The notes beneath the pieces were generated by a model that did not search any database, was not told the origin of the DNA, and saw nothing but the letters and a program-made list of their open reading frames with translations. Shown here in pieces: positions 55,906-64,000 of a DNA stretch of 64,000 nucleotides; the stretch's first letter is position 1, and each line of letters starts with the position of its first letter. The position numbers and the translations under genes are program-made. The DNA is taken from positions 62,001-126,000 of the forward strand of contig NZ_CP054051.1 of the NCBI RefSeq assembly GCF_013372265.1. The letters run 5' to 3'. Source of the DNA: Aliarcobacter cibarius. GTDB lineage: Bacteria; Campylobacterota; Campylobacteria; Campylobacterales; Arcobacteraceae.

Positions 55906-56517
55906 ATGTTAATAGGTTATGCTCGTGTTTCAAAATCAGATAATTCACAAGTTTTAGATTTACAAATTGATGCTCTTACAAATTCAGGAGTAAAAGAAGA
56001 AAATATTTATAGTGATAAAATTTCTGGAAGTAAAGATGCAAGACCAGGACTAGAAAATTGTCTAAAAGCTTTAAGAGAAGATGACATATTAGTTGTATAT
56101 AAACTTGATAGGCTTGGAAGAAATTTAAAACATCTTATTCAAACTGTTGAAGATTTAACAAAAAGAAAAATAGGATTTAAAGTTTTAAGTGGTCAAGGTG
56201 TAAATATAGATACAACAACACCTGCAGGTAAAATGATATTTTCTATATTTGGAGCATTAGCTGAATTTGAAAGAGAACTTATTCGAGAAAGAACAATAGC
56301 AGGTATTACTGCAGCTCGTGCAAGAGGAAGAATGGGTGGAAGAAAATTCAATCTTACAAAAGCTCAAGTAAGACTTGCAGAAGCTAGTATGAAAAATAGA
56401 GATACAAGTGTTACTGAACTTTGTAAGGAGTTAAAAATCACAAGAGCAACTTTATACAAATATATTTCACCAAATGGTGAATTAAGAGATTATGCAAAAA
56501 GAGTGCTTGAAAAATAA
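55906..56517 (+). CDS. Serine recombinase (resolvase/invertase family)
   Basis: 203 residues. The catalytic domain (1-130) has the nucleophile Ser9 in IGYARVSKSDNSQ, YKLDRLGRNLKHL with its conserved Arg residues, and FGALAEFERELIRERT before the long E-helix. The C-terminal helix-turn-helix (about 150-190) is VTELCKELKITRATLYKYI. The size is that of Tn3 resolvases and Hin/Gin invertases; the family recombines at short paired sites. AAGGAA lies 9 nt before the ATG. The repeats just upstream are probable binding sites. No transposase of a Tn3 element is present, so it may be a stand-alone or plasmid-derived recombinase. Confidence 0.9.
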   Translation: MLIGYARVSKSDNSQVLDLQIDALTNSGVKEENIYSDKISGSKDARPGLENCLKALREDDILVVYKLDRLGRNLKHLIQTVEDLTKRKIGFKVLSGQGVNIDTTTPAGKMIFSIFGALAEFERELIRERTIAGITAARARGRMGGRKFNLTKAQVRLAEASMKNRDTSVTELCKELKITRATLYKYISPNGELRDYAKRVLEK

Positions 56518-56604
56518 TATTTCAATTAAAGTTTATATAAGCTATTTTAGTAGATTGTTTAAATGGTAGAAGGATTTTTTATTAGAATAATTTAATATCA
56601 TAAT

Positions 56605-58356
56605 TTAAATTTGTGAATTTATTAAATAAATTATAAATTTTGCACCATTTATTGTATTTTCAACTTCTAATTTACCACCAATATTTTTTTCAATTATAAC
56701 CTTGCTCATATAAAGTCCAATACCTAAGCCTTTTTCTTTTGTTGTAAAATAAGGTTCAAAAATCTTTTTGATTATTTTTTCACTTATTCCACCTGCATTA
56801 TCAATAATTTCTATAAGTATATTTTCTTCTTTTTTAATTATATTTATTATAATTTTTGCATCTTTTATCTCTTGTTTTATAAATTCATCTTTTGCGTTAT
56901 TTAAAAGATTAAAAATTACTTGAGCGAACTCACCTTTATAAGTTCTGATTCTAAAATTTTCAGTGTAATTAAAATTTAATTTTATATCTAAAGATTTAAA
57001 ACTTTCATTTAAAAGATTTATGCTTTCATTTATACATTCTATTAAACTAAATTCCTCTTTTTGTTTAGAAATCTTAAAAAAGTTTCTAAAATCATCTATT
57101 GTATGAGACATAAATTCTATCTGCTTATTAGCTTCATCGGTTTTTTTTTCTAAATATTTTTTATCAAGTTTATCATTTTCATAAGCAGCTTTTAAATTCA
57201 TAATTATATATGAAAGATGTGTTAAAGGTTGTCTCCATTGATGGGCTATATTCCCAATCATTTCTCCCATTGAGGCTAATTTACTTTTATTTATTAAAAT
57301 AGTTTCATTTTGCTGTTTTTCTAATTCGGTTTGTCTCATTTTGAATCCAATTGCAAATGAAAATAGTAAAGACTCCAAAGGAATGCCAATATGCAACATA
57401 TAATTTTCATTATAATCAGAAAAACTACTTTGAGATAAAAATACAAAAATAAATAGAGAAAACCATCCAATAATATAAAATAATGCTGGTTTATAGCCTT
57501 GCTTTAAAACAAAAAAAGCAAAGATAAGCAAAAGAAAGATTAATATATAGGGTGGAATATAATCAATAATAAATGATTTATTTGTAATTAATAATGAAAA
57601 AATATCTAATAAATCTAAAAAAATTAAAAGCCATAAAGAAGTATGTATTTTTGGTGTATATTTTTTAGTATTTAAAAATTCCATATTAAATAAAATTGAT
57701 AATAATATTGATAAATTTAATAAAAGAGTTAATGAAATATCTATATTATTTCCATTGTTATCAAGTAAATTAATAATGTAAGAATTTTTTGAACATAGTA
57801 CTAAAAGAAATAAAAGAGATACTTGTAATAATGAATAATAAAGAAAAATCTTTTCTTTATTATAAAGAAAAAAGACAAAGTTATATAAAAAAGCACATAA
57901 TATTATCCCATAAGTAATTCCAAATAAAAGTTTTTCTTCATTTAAAATATTTTTATATTCAAACTCATTAAAGAGCTCCAAATCAAAAAAAAGATGTTGA
58001 TTTTCTAAATCAAAATTTATTATTAAATCATTTTTTATATTTTCAAGTTTAATAATAGGTACTTTGTTTATAAATTCATAAGAGTAATTACTATTTTTAA
58101 AACTATCTTTTGTACTTAATATCTTTATATAATAAACATCATTTTTTAAAAGTTTTTCATCAATTTCTATTTTTAATACTAAGTTAGTATATTTTTGTTC
58201 ATAGTTTTTTTTATCTAATTGTTTAAATTTAATAAAATTTTTCCCATCAAATGAGATAAAAGTTTTTTCTAACATCTGTTCTTTAAGATTCTGTGCATGT
58301 AAATTTATAAAAAAAAAGAGATTTAAAATAAGAATTCTTATCATTAGATTAAACAT
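56605..58356 (-). CDS. Sensor histidine kinase with 7TM-DISM sensor, second copy type
   Basis: 583 residues with a signal peptide (to about 21), periplasmic DISM-type domain (about 30-145), and seven membrane helices (about 150-340). The kinase has H-box GNIAHQWRQPLTHL with His372, N-box VIFNLLNNAKDEF, DNAGG and GLGIGLYMSKVIIEKN. Same plan as the kinase at 5871-7760 but only distantly similar. Its start overlaps the end of the regulator gene by 8 nt. It probably controls the TolC-adaptor-RND operon at 60781 on the other strand, now separated from it by an IS110 (inference). Ligand unknown. Confidence 0.85.
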   Translation of the reverse strand: MFNLMIRILILNLFFFINLHAQNLKEQMLEKTFISFDGKNFIKFKQLDKKNYEQKYTNLVLKIEIDEKLLKNDVYYIKILSTKDSFKNSNYSYEFINKVPIIKLENIKNDLIINFDLENQHLFFDLELFNEFEYKNILNEEKLLFGITYGIILCAFLYNFVFFLYNKEKIFLYYSLLQVSLLFLLVLCSKNSYIINLLDNNGNNIDISLTLLLNLSILLSILFNMEFLNTKKYTPKIHTSLWLLIFLDLLDIFSLLITNKSFIIDYIPPYILIFLLLIFAFFVLKQGYKPALFYIIGWFSLFIFVFLSQSSFSDYNENYMLHIGIPLESLLFSFAIGFKMRQTELEKQQNETILINKSKLASMGEMIGNIAHQWRQPLTHLSYIIMNLKAAYENDKLDKKYLEKKTDEANKQIEFMSHTIDDFRNFFKISKQKEEFSLIECINESINLLNESFKSLDIKLNFNYTENFRIRTYKGEFAQVIFNLLNNAKDEFIKQEIKDAKIIINIIKKEENILIEIIDNAGGISEKIIKKIFEPYFTTKEKGLGIGLYMSKVIIEKNIGGKLEVENTINGAKFIIYLINSQI

Positions 58357-59017
58357 TTATTTGATAACCAATTCCAGAAATATTTTTAACTATATTTTTA
58401 AACGTTTTTTTTCTAATATCTTTTACAATAGAACGCATCGAATCTTCTGTCATATCTCCATGCCATACGTAGTTATTAAATTCACAATACTTAACGGCTC
58501 TCTTACTATTTTTAATCAAAAGTTCTAAAAATAGTAATTCTTTTTTTGTTAAAATTATTTGTTCCTCTTTTAAAAATAGAGTTTTATTTAAAGTATCAAA
58601 AGTGAACTCCTCATTTAAATAAAATATACTTTTATCTTCAATAATATCTTCAATACAAGATTTAAGAACAGGTAAAAGTTTATCAGCTGTAATTGGTTTT
58701 AATAAATATTTTATAAGACCTAATTCTATTGCATCCAATAAATAAGATGTTTCTAAAAATGCAGTAGCGAGAATAATTTTAGTTTTTTTATCTTTTTGTC
58801 TAATTTTTTTAACCATTTCAATACCATTTAGCTTAGGCATTTTTATATCACTGATTATAATATCAGGTTGAAATCTTTCATAAGCTTCAAAGCCACTTAT
58901 TCCATTATCTGCTTCATAAACATTATTACAATAAAACTCAAGATATTCAACAGCATTTTCTCTTATAGAATTTTCATCATCAATATATAAAATCTTTAAA
59001 CTTTTAAACTCATTCAT
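58349..59017 (-). CDS. Response regulator, OmpR-type (receiver + winged helix)
   Basis: I place the start at ATG 59017 (MNEFKSLKILYIDDE) with AAGGTTAAAG just upstream; 11 codons before it look non-coding. 222 residues. The receiver has IDDE (12-15), Asp57 in IIISDIKMP and Lys107 in YLLKPI. The winged helix (about 135-222) has TKKELLFLELLIKN and closes GIGYQINV. Partner of the DISM kinase that follows. Tandem 11-bp direct repeats upstream of tolC (60711-60732) have the spacing OmpR-type regulators recognise, a plausible target. Confidence 0.86.
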   Translation of the reverse strand: MNEFKSLKILYIDDENSIRENAVEYLEFYCNNVYEADNGISGFEAYERFQPDIIISDIKMPKLNGIEMVKKIRQKDKKTKIILATAFLETSYLLDAIELGLIKYLLKPITADKLLPVLKSCIEDIIEDKSIFYLNEEFTFDTLNKTLFLKEEQIILTKKELLFLELLIKNSKRAVKYCEFNNYVWHGDMTEDSMRSIVKDIRKKTFKNIVKNISGIGYQINV

Positions 59018-59097
59018 CTTTAACCTTCGTATAATACATTTATCAATCAAAGTTTAAAATATTGATTGAAGTTCTATGAAACTCATAGCTCTCACAA

Positions 59098-59260
59098 AGG
59101 CTAATAATAAACAAGTTTTTTTCCTTTTAGGATTTAAATACCTACATATAAAACGTCTTGTGTTAGCTTTATTAAATCATCTATAGGATGCTCGGGAGAA
59201 AAATATTTTCTACCTGTTATAACACGAAGCTATGAGATTTTAAACTATCACATTATGGAG
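59098..59260 (+). ncRNA. Putative IS110 bridge RNA region
   Basis: IS110-group elements encode their guide (bridge) RNA in the non-coding left end before the transposase gene (established for IS621 and relatives). This 160-bp stretch fits by place and size. It has at least one hairpin, GGGAGAAAA with TTTTCTACC around 59203-59223, as expected of the target- or donor-binding stem-loops. The RNA limits and loops were not resolved. Confidence 0.4.
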
Positions 59261-59267
59261 GATTATT

Positions 59268-60485
59268 ATGTATTATGTTGGAGTTGATATTGCTAAAGAC
59301 AAACACTATGTTTGTATTTTAGATGATGCAAAAGAGTTAGCTTGCAAACCTTTTTGGATTTATAGTGATATATTAGGATTAAGAGAACTACTCAAACGAT
59401 TAGCTGAACTATCATTAGATATGAATGACTTTATTATTGGTATAGAATCAACTGGAGCATTTAGTGAAAATTTCTATAGTTATATTACTGATGCAGATTA
59501 TAAAGTAATACTTTTAAATTCTTATCAAACTTCTAAGTATAGAGATTTCTCTACTCTTAAAAAGATTAAAAATGATTCAATAGATGCTTATGTTATTGCT
59601 GAATTACTTGCTAGTGGTAAATACAAAGCTAGTTATATTAGCAATGAAGATTATCACAATTTAAAAGTTTTAAATCGATTAAAAAAATCATTAGATGATA
59701 AAATAAAAACTATTAAAAGAGAGATAACAACTGTTGTTGCTACTGTTAATCCAGAGATTGAAAAAGTATTTCCAAATATCTTTACCAAAACTGCAATAGC
59801 GATCATTAAATCTTACCCAACCGCAATGGATATTTCAAAAGCTACGCCAGAAAAGCTAACTAAGATTTTTCGACATATCAAAGGTAATAGCTTTAATCTT
59901 GAAAAAGCAAAATATCTTATAGAACTTGCTAAATCTTCTATTTATACAGGTCGTGCAAATGAATCTAGAGCTTTAATGATCAAGACTAATATTAAGATAT
60001 TAGAGCTTTATATTCAAGAAAGAGATGAAGTTGAAGAACAAATTCAAATTCTTATAGACAATCAACTTGATGATGATTCAAGTAATATTGAAAATCTTAA
60101 ATCAATTCCTGGAGTATCTAATAAAACTGTTACAGCAATATTAGGAGAATGTGGAGACCTTAGAAGATTTGAATCAGCTAAAGCTTTCATAGGTTTTTTA
60201 GGTCTATATCCAACTTTATATCAATCAGGTAAATCTTTATCAACTGGAACTTTAGCTAAAAGAGGAATACCCATAGCTAAACATGCTCTTTATATGGCAG
60301 CAGTATCAGCTGTTAGACATAATAACGAACTTCATAAACTTTTTAGAGACAAAGTATCATCTGGTAAATCCAAAAAAGAAGCATTGATAATTATTGCTAA
60401 AAAATTAGCATCTATTATCTATTCTCTTTTTAAATATAACCAAGCATATAATCCATATAGAGTACTAATCCAACATAAAAAGTAA
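59268..60485 (+). CDS. IS110-family transposase (DEDD recombinase)
   Basis: 405 residues behind GGAGG (8 nt). The N-terminal RuvC-like DEDD domain begins YYVGVDIAKDKHYV (Asp7), with IIGIESTGAFSENFYSYI holding the Glu near residue 59, and KKIKNDSIDAYVIAELL holding the two Asp residues near 104 and 107. A coiled region (170-260) follows. The C-terminal Tnp domain has LKSIPGVSNKTVTAILGE and a GKSLSTGTLAKRGIP segment with the catalytic Ser. Complete, so the element is probably active, guided by an RNA made from its left end. Confidence 0.9.
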   Translation: MYYVGVDIAKDKHYVCILDDAKELACKPFWIYSDILGLRELLKRLAELSLDMNDFIIGIESTGAFSENFYSYITDADYKVILLNSYQTSKYRDFSTLKKIKNDSIDAYVIAELLASGKYKASYISNEDYHNLKVLNRLKKSLDDKIKTIKREITTVVATVNPEIEKVFPNIFTKTAIAIIKSYPTAMDISKATPEKLTKIFRHIKGNSFNLEKAKYLIELAKSSIYTGRANESRALMIKTNIKILELYIQERDEVEEQIQILIDNQLDDDSSNIENLKSIPGVSNKTVTAILGECGDLRRFESAKAFIGFLGLYPTLYQSGKSLSTGTLAKRGIPIAKHALYMAAVSAVRHNNELHKLFRDKVSSGKSKKEALIIIAKKLASIIYSLFKYNQAYNPYRVLIQHKK

Positions 60486-60541
60486 ACTTGTTAGTTTAAC
60501 ACTTGTGAGAACAATGAGTTTTCATAGAACTTTGACCAAAA

Positions 60542-60780
60542 TGTATTATTATTTTTAAATTTGATCATTTGAACATTTCAAAAAATGCTCAAAAAATCAA
60601 ACCATAAAGCACGCCTTAAAAAATAGCCTAGTCGTTTAAGCTATTCTTTATAGGATGGTTTTATTTATATATTGTATTTTGAATAAATGTAGAAAAAATG
60701 TCCTTATTAAATTTTTCCCATATTTTTCCCATAAATTTATTCTATTCTTTTTGTAATAAAAAATAAAGAGAGAAACATTA
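60542..60780. other. Upstream region of the efflux operon with tandem 11-bp repeats
   Basis: Two adjacent exact copies of ATTTTTCCCAT (60711-60721 and 60722-60732) lie about 10 bp before a TATTCT -10-like box (60743-60748). This is the usual arrangement for OmpR/PhoB-type activators. Further left, AATAGC (60622-60627) pairs with GCTATT (60640-60645), perhaps a terminator or IS flank. No gene was seen. Confidence 0.5.
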
Positions 60781-62001
60781 ATGTTAAAAAAAATCATTGT
60801 ATTAATTTTTATTGCAACTTCACTATATGCAAATTCTTTAAAAGAACTTTTAAGTAATATTGAAGTAACAAATGAAAATTATCAAGCACAACAAGCTTTA
60901 CAAGAGATGGCTAAAAAACAGTATGAATCAGCAACAAAAGATAATTATCCAACATTTAATCTAATTGGGGCTTATGAAAATAATTCAAAAGTTTTAAGTA
61001 ATGAACCTGAGGATATAGCTTATGGAGAATTAAAAGCTTCATATATTTTATATGATGGAAACAAAATACTAAATAATGAATTATCTAAAAAAAATTTACA
61101 TGAATCACAAAAACTAAAAACTCAATATTTAAAGCAAGAGATTATGTTAGAGGTAATAAAACAATATTTTTCATATCAAAATACAAAATCTGCTATTGAT
61201 GTTATAAATTACAAAATAAATGAATTAAATGGTCAAATAAAAAAATTTGAAATTTTAGTAAAAAATGACCTTGAAACAAAAGATAAACTTCAAGCTTTAA
61301 TTGCATCAAAAAAAGAGGCTTTATATGATATTGAAAATTTAAAAATAGATTTAGAAAATTCAATATTACAACTATCTCTTTTGACAGGTCGTGAAATTTC
61401 ACTACATGATGAAGAAAGATTGATTGAGCCAAGTTATGAAGAAAATGATAGATATGATATTGAAGCAAAAAAACTTGAAGCTAAAAGTGTAAAATATACA
61501 TCTGATAGTTTTAATTATTTACCTACAATATCAATAACAGATTCTTTAAAAAAACAAGAATATTTGCATTATGATGAAACATATAATGATAAATTGAATA
61601 ATCAAATAATATTTCAAATCAGCTTTCCTATTTTAGATTTTGGAAAAATCTCAAAAGATAAAGAAGCTAGTCAATTAGAGGCTTTAGCTTTAAATAAAGA
61701 GATTGCTTATAAAGAAAAATCTATTCAAATTGAAAGAAAACTAGCTTTAAAATCACTAGAATCTTCAAAAGTTAAATTAGATAGTGCAACATCAGGGCTT
61801 GAAGCTACAAATACAACTTATGAATTTAGTAAAAAAAGATTTGATGCAAATTTGATAAGTTACACTGAATATTTAACTGAACTTACAAAAAAACAAGATG
61901 CAAACTATCGAGTAATCTTAGCAAAAAATGATATTGAACTAAAAAAAGCCAATCTTGCTTTCGCACTTGGAATTGATTTATTAACACTTATAAAGGAATA
62001 A
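60781..62001 (+). CDS. TolC-family outer-membrane efflux protein
   Basis: 406 residues with a Sec signal (about 1-17, ending LYANS); no lipobox, unlike the TolC at 8647. Two OEP repeats are seen: SLKELLSNIEVTNENYQAQQ with IKQYFSYQNTKSAI, and the second half with ISFPILDFGKISKDKEASQL and RFDANLISYTEYL. It forms the outer-membrane duct for the adaptor and RND pump that follow with 1-bp spacings. AGAGAGAAAC upstream serves as the ribosome site. It is intact and might in principle replace the IS-broken TolC of the giant-protein locus, but specificity is unknown. Confidence 0.88.
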   Translation: MLKKIIVLIFIATSLYANSLKELLSNIEVTNENYQAQQALQEMAKKQYESATKDNYPTFNLIGAYENNSKVLSNEPEDIAYGELKASYILYDGNKILNNELSKKNLHESQKLKTQYLKQEIMLEVIKQYFSYQNTKSAIDVINYKINELNGQIKKFEILVKNDLETKDKLQALIASKKEALYDIENLKIDLENSILQLSLLTGREISLHDEERLIEPSYEENDRYDIEAKKLEAKSVKYTSDSFNYLPTISITDSLKKQEYLHYDETYNDKLNNQIIFQISFPILDFGKISKDKEASQLEALALNKEIAYKEKSIQIERKLALKSLESSKVKLDSATSGLEATNTTYEFSKKRFDANLISYTEYLTELTKKQDANYRVILAKNDIELKKANLAFALGIDLLTLIKE

Positions 62002-62002
62002 A

Positions 62003-62692
62003 ATGAAAAAAATACAAATTATGATAATACTTCTAACAAATATTTTATTTGCTGATGTTTATGCAACTTATGAAGTAAAAGCATTAAATGAAGCCTCTTT
62101 AAATGTTTCTACATCTGGTATTGTTTCTAAAATAAATACAGATGTAGGAAACAAAGTAAAAAAAGGTGAAGTTTTACTTTCACTAAATGATTCAGAAGAA
62201 AAAGCGAATCTTGAAATATCAAAGAATGAATATAAATTTTTATTAACTCAATATGAAAGATATAAAAAAAGTGCAGAAGTTTTTGATAAAAATAGTTTAG
62301 ATAAATTGGAATCAGAGTTAAAAAGTGCAAAAGATTTAATAACTTTAAATGAAGCAAAACTATCAAAAATGAAAATCATTGCTCCATTTTCTGGTGTAAT
62401 TTCTGAAAAAAATATAGAAGTTGGTGATATGTCAAGTAATACTGAAAAAGCTTTATTAAAACTTGTTTCAAATGAAAAAAAACTTTTATTAGCATTTGAT
62501 TCAAAATTCGCTCAAGATGTGAAAGTTGGAGATGAATTTTGTTTAAACTCAAAAAAAGATGATTATAAAAATTGTGTTGAAATTTACAAAATTTATCCTA
62601 CATTAAATAGTGACAAAAAATTAAATGCAGAAGCTTATGGTGTAGATTTAAAAATTGGTAATTTTGGTGATGGATTAATAAAAGGAAACTAA
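62003..62692 (+). CDS. RND efflux periplasmic adaptor
   Basis: 229 residues, start 1 bp after tolC's stop (AAAGGA upstream inside tolC). A signal peptide (about 1-16, ending LFADV) is followed by lipoyl half 1 (LNVSTSGIVSKINTDVGNKV), a hairpin (about 65-120) and half 2 (KIIAPFSGVISEKNIEVGDM). A beta-barrel region completes it. It is shorter than typical AcrA-like adaptors (about 370), lacking a full membrane-proximal domain. It links the RND pump to TolC. Confidence 0.87.
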   Translation: MKKIQIMIILLTNILFADVYATYEVKALNEASLNVSTSGIVSKINTDVGNKVKKGEVLLSLNDSEEKANLEISKNEYKFLLTQYERYKKSAEVFDKNSLDKLESELKSAKDLITLNEAKLSKMKIIAPFSGVISEKNIEVGDMSSNTEKALLKLVSNEKKLLLAFDSKFAQDVKVGDEFCLNSKKDDYKNCVEIYKIYPTLNSDKKLNAEAYGVDLKIGNFGDGLIKGN

Positions 62693-62693
62693 T

Positions 62694-64000
62694 ATGTACA
62701 AATTTGCTATTTCAAGACCAATTACAACTTTTATGTTTGTATTTGCTTTGGTATTCTTTGGATATACTCAAATCCAAAAAATGCCAATTGCATTCTTACC
62801 AAATGTTGATTATCCCGTTGTTAGTGTTATAACTAATTATGACCAAGGTTCAACTGAAATTATTGAAAGTAAAATAACTGATAAAATAGAAGAAGCGATA
62901 AGTGGTATTTCTGGAATTGATATAATAAGATCAGATACTTCAAAAAATCAATCAGTTGTTATTGCTCAATTTGAGTTAAGTAAACCTGTTGAAGAAGCTG
63001 CAAATGATGTTAGAGATAAGGTTTCAACTGTTGATTTACCAAAAGAAGCTAATAAACCTATAATTGAAAAATTTTCAAGTAGTTCTGCACCTATAATAAC
63101 TCTTTTTTTATCAACAAAACTTGATAATCTTGATAAATTAATGCTTCATGCAAATGAAGTAGTAAAACCTGTTTTACAAAGTATTGAAGGTGTTGGAAAA
63201 GTAGAAATTGCAGGTTTTAGGGATAAAGTACTAAAAATATATCCAGATACTACTCTTTTAAGTAAATATAATCTTGATTTAAATGACTTATCTTCAAAAA
63301 TTGATGAAGAAAATATCAAAAAAGATGGAGGAAGAGTTGTTCAAGAAAAAGAAGAATTAAATATCTCAATTGATTCAGATGCAATAAATGTTGAACAACT
63401 AGAAAATATAAAAATAAAAGATGGTGTTAGATTAAAAGATGTTGCAAAAGTTGAAGAAACAATAGAAGATGAAAGAACATTTGCAAACTATAATGAACAA
63501 AAAGGTGTATTATTACAAGTAAAAAAAATCTCAGGTGCTAATGAGGTAAATATTGCAAAATCAGTAAGGGAAAAAATTCCATATATCAAAGGATTATCAA
63601 ATGATTTTGATATAAATTTATTATTTGATACAACAAATTTTATTGAATCAACTTACAAAAGTGTTCAATTTGACTTGATTTTGGGTTGTTTCTTGGCTTC
63701 TTTAATTGTATTTGTATTTTTAAGAAATTTTACTTTTACAATCATTGCAGCTATCTCTTTACCTATTTCAATCTTAGGTGTTCTAGCAATAATGGGTTGG
63801 AGTGGGCAAACACTAAATATTTTAACACTTACAGCTTTAACATTATCAATAGGAATTATTATTGATGATGCAATTGTTGTAATAGAAAATATTTATAAAA
63901 AACTTGAACTAGGAAAAAGTAGATATGAGGCAGCGTTAGAGGGAGTAAGGGAGATATCTTTTTCTGTTTTAGCTATTTCAGCTATGCTTTTAGCGATTTT
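62694..64000 (+). CDS. RND-family efflux pump (HAE-1/AcrB-like), N-terminal part
   Basis: ATG 62694, 1 bp after the adaptor stop, with AAAGGAAAC upstream. The frame runs open past the window end (435 codons visible of about 1000+). TM1 is ISRPITTFMFVFALVFFGYT, followed by the porter subdomain (MPIAFLPNVDYPVVSVITNY, VRDKVSTVDLPKE). TM2-TM4 are visible, with IGIIIDDAIVVIENI in TM4. The Asp-Asp pair there is the proton relay of HAE-type pumps. It forms a tripartite proton-driven exporter with the preceding TolC and adaptor. Substrates unknown. Confidence 0.9.
   Translation, partial: MYKFAISRPITTFMFVFALVFFGYTQIQKMPIAFLPNVDYPVVSVITNYDQGSTEIIESKITDKIEEAISGISGIDIIRSDTSKNQSVVIAQFELSKPVEEAANDVRDKVSTVDLPKEANKPIIEKFSSSSAPIITLFLSTKLDNLDKLMLHANEVVKPVLQSIEGVGKVEIAGFRDKVLKIYPDTTLLSKYNLDLNDLSSKIDEENIKKDGGRVVQEKEELNISIDSDAINVEQLENIKIKDGVRLKDVAKVEETIEDERTFANYNEQKGVLLQVKKISGANEVNIAKSVREKIPYIKGLSNDFDINLLFDTTNFIESTYKSVQFDLILGCFLASLIVFVFLRNFTFTIIAAISLPISILGVLAIMGWSGQTLNILTLTALTLSIGIIIDDAIVVIENIYKKLELGKSRYEAALEGVREISFSVLAISAMLLAI

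Larger units (their letters stand above)
59070..60541 (+). mobile_element. IS110-family element with long subterminal inverted repeats
   Basis: AGTTCTATGAAA then CTCAT and CTCACAA (59070-59097) on the left matches the complement of TTGTGAG, ATGAG and TTTCATAGAACT (60503-60541) on the right, an imperfect repeat of about 28 bp. One intact DEDD transposase lies inside. There are about 170 bp of non-coding DNA upstream and only ~20 bp between the gene and the right repeat. Exact outer ends cannot be set because IS110 makes no standard duplication. Confidence 0.7.

Overview
The window is very AT-rich and tightly packed, with many TTG/GTG starts. It carries many sensor kinases with the GN-IAHQW-RQPL type H-box, chemoreceptors and short lysine-rich proteins. 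Together these suggest a Campylobacterota bacterium of the Arcobacter/Aliarcobacter kind; this is an inference from gene content and style, with no marker gene in the window to prove it. No tRNA, rRNA or CRISPR array was recognised.

Layout. 1-5.87 kb: end of an AAA ATPase gene, then an insertion-sequence pile-up (a 445-bp IS1380 deletion derivative, a truncated IS1380, a truncated IS1634, and an IS1634 split by an IS5, followed by an IS256 scrap). 5.87-28.4 kb: a two-component system (7TM-DISM kinase and OmpR-type regulator) divergent from an export operon: TolC-like lipoprotein, periplasmic adaptor, a 3847-residue DUF4347/cadherin-like surface protein, a GAF-adaptor fusion and an M50 protease-adaptor fusion. 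The tolC gene is broken by a full IS1380 copy with a clean 5-bp target duplication. 28.5-33.5 kb: two IS630 copies bracket a cyclic-phosphate receiver protein, an unknown gene, gene scraps and a HipBA pair. 33.5-42.8 kb: PAS protein and NIT-domain chemoreceptor behind a perfect FNR-type box, cold-shock protein, MazF-type toxin-antitoxin pair, PAS kinase, YwbE, several unannotated-size small genes, and a tyrosine recombinase with a dif-like palindrome beside it. 43-47.9 kb: HsdR remnant, a candidate type I toxin/antisense-RNA locus, an NmFic-like Fic protein, a second IS5 and IS21 scraps. 47.9-55.1 kb: Fur-boxed TonB receptor, ZupT, Cache chemoreceptor, and modA with ModE-like sites. 55.2-64 kb: transposase remnant, serine recombinase with repeats, a second DISM kinase/regulator pair, an IS110, and a TolC-adaptor-RND efflux operon running off the end.

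How it fits together. The two large export loci have the same plan: a regulator-kinase pair pointing left and a TolC-first operon pointing right. Both have been hit by an IS, the first inside tolC and the second between regulator and tolC. The giant protein's locus has no ABC ATPase in view, so its export machine, built from a TolC, two adaptors and a membrane metalloprotease fused to an adaptor, is the most unusual protein system here. The most unusual RNA-level signal is at 44.6-44.9 kb. There a short RNA with a consensus promoter and perfect terminator is complementary to the start region of a 20-residue hydrophobic peptide just downstream.
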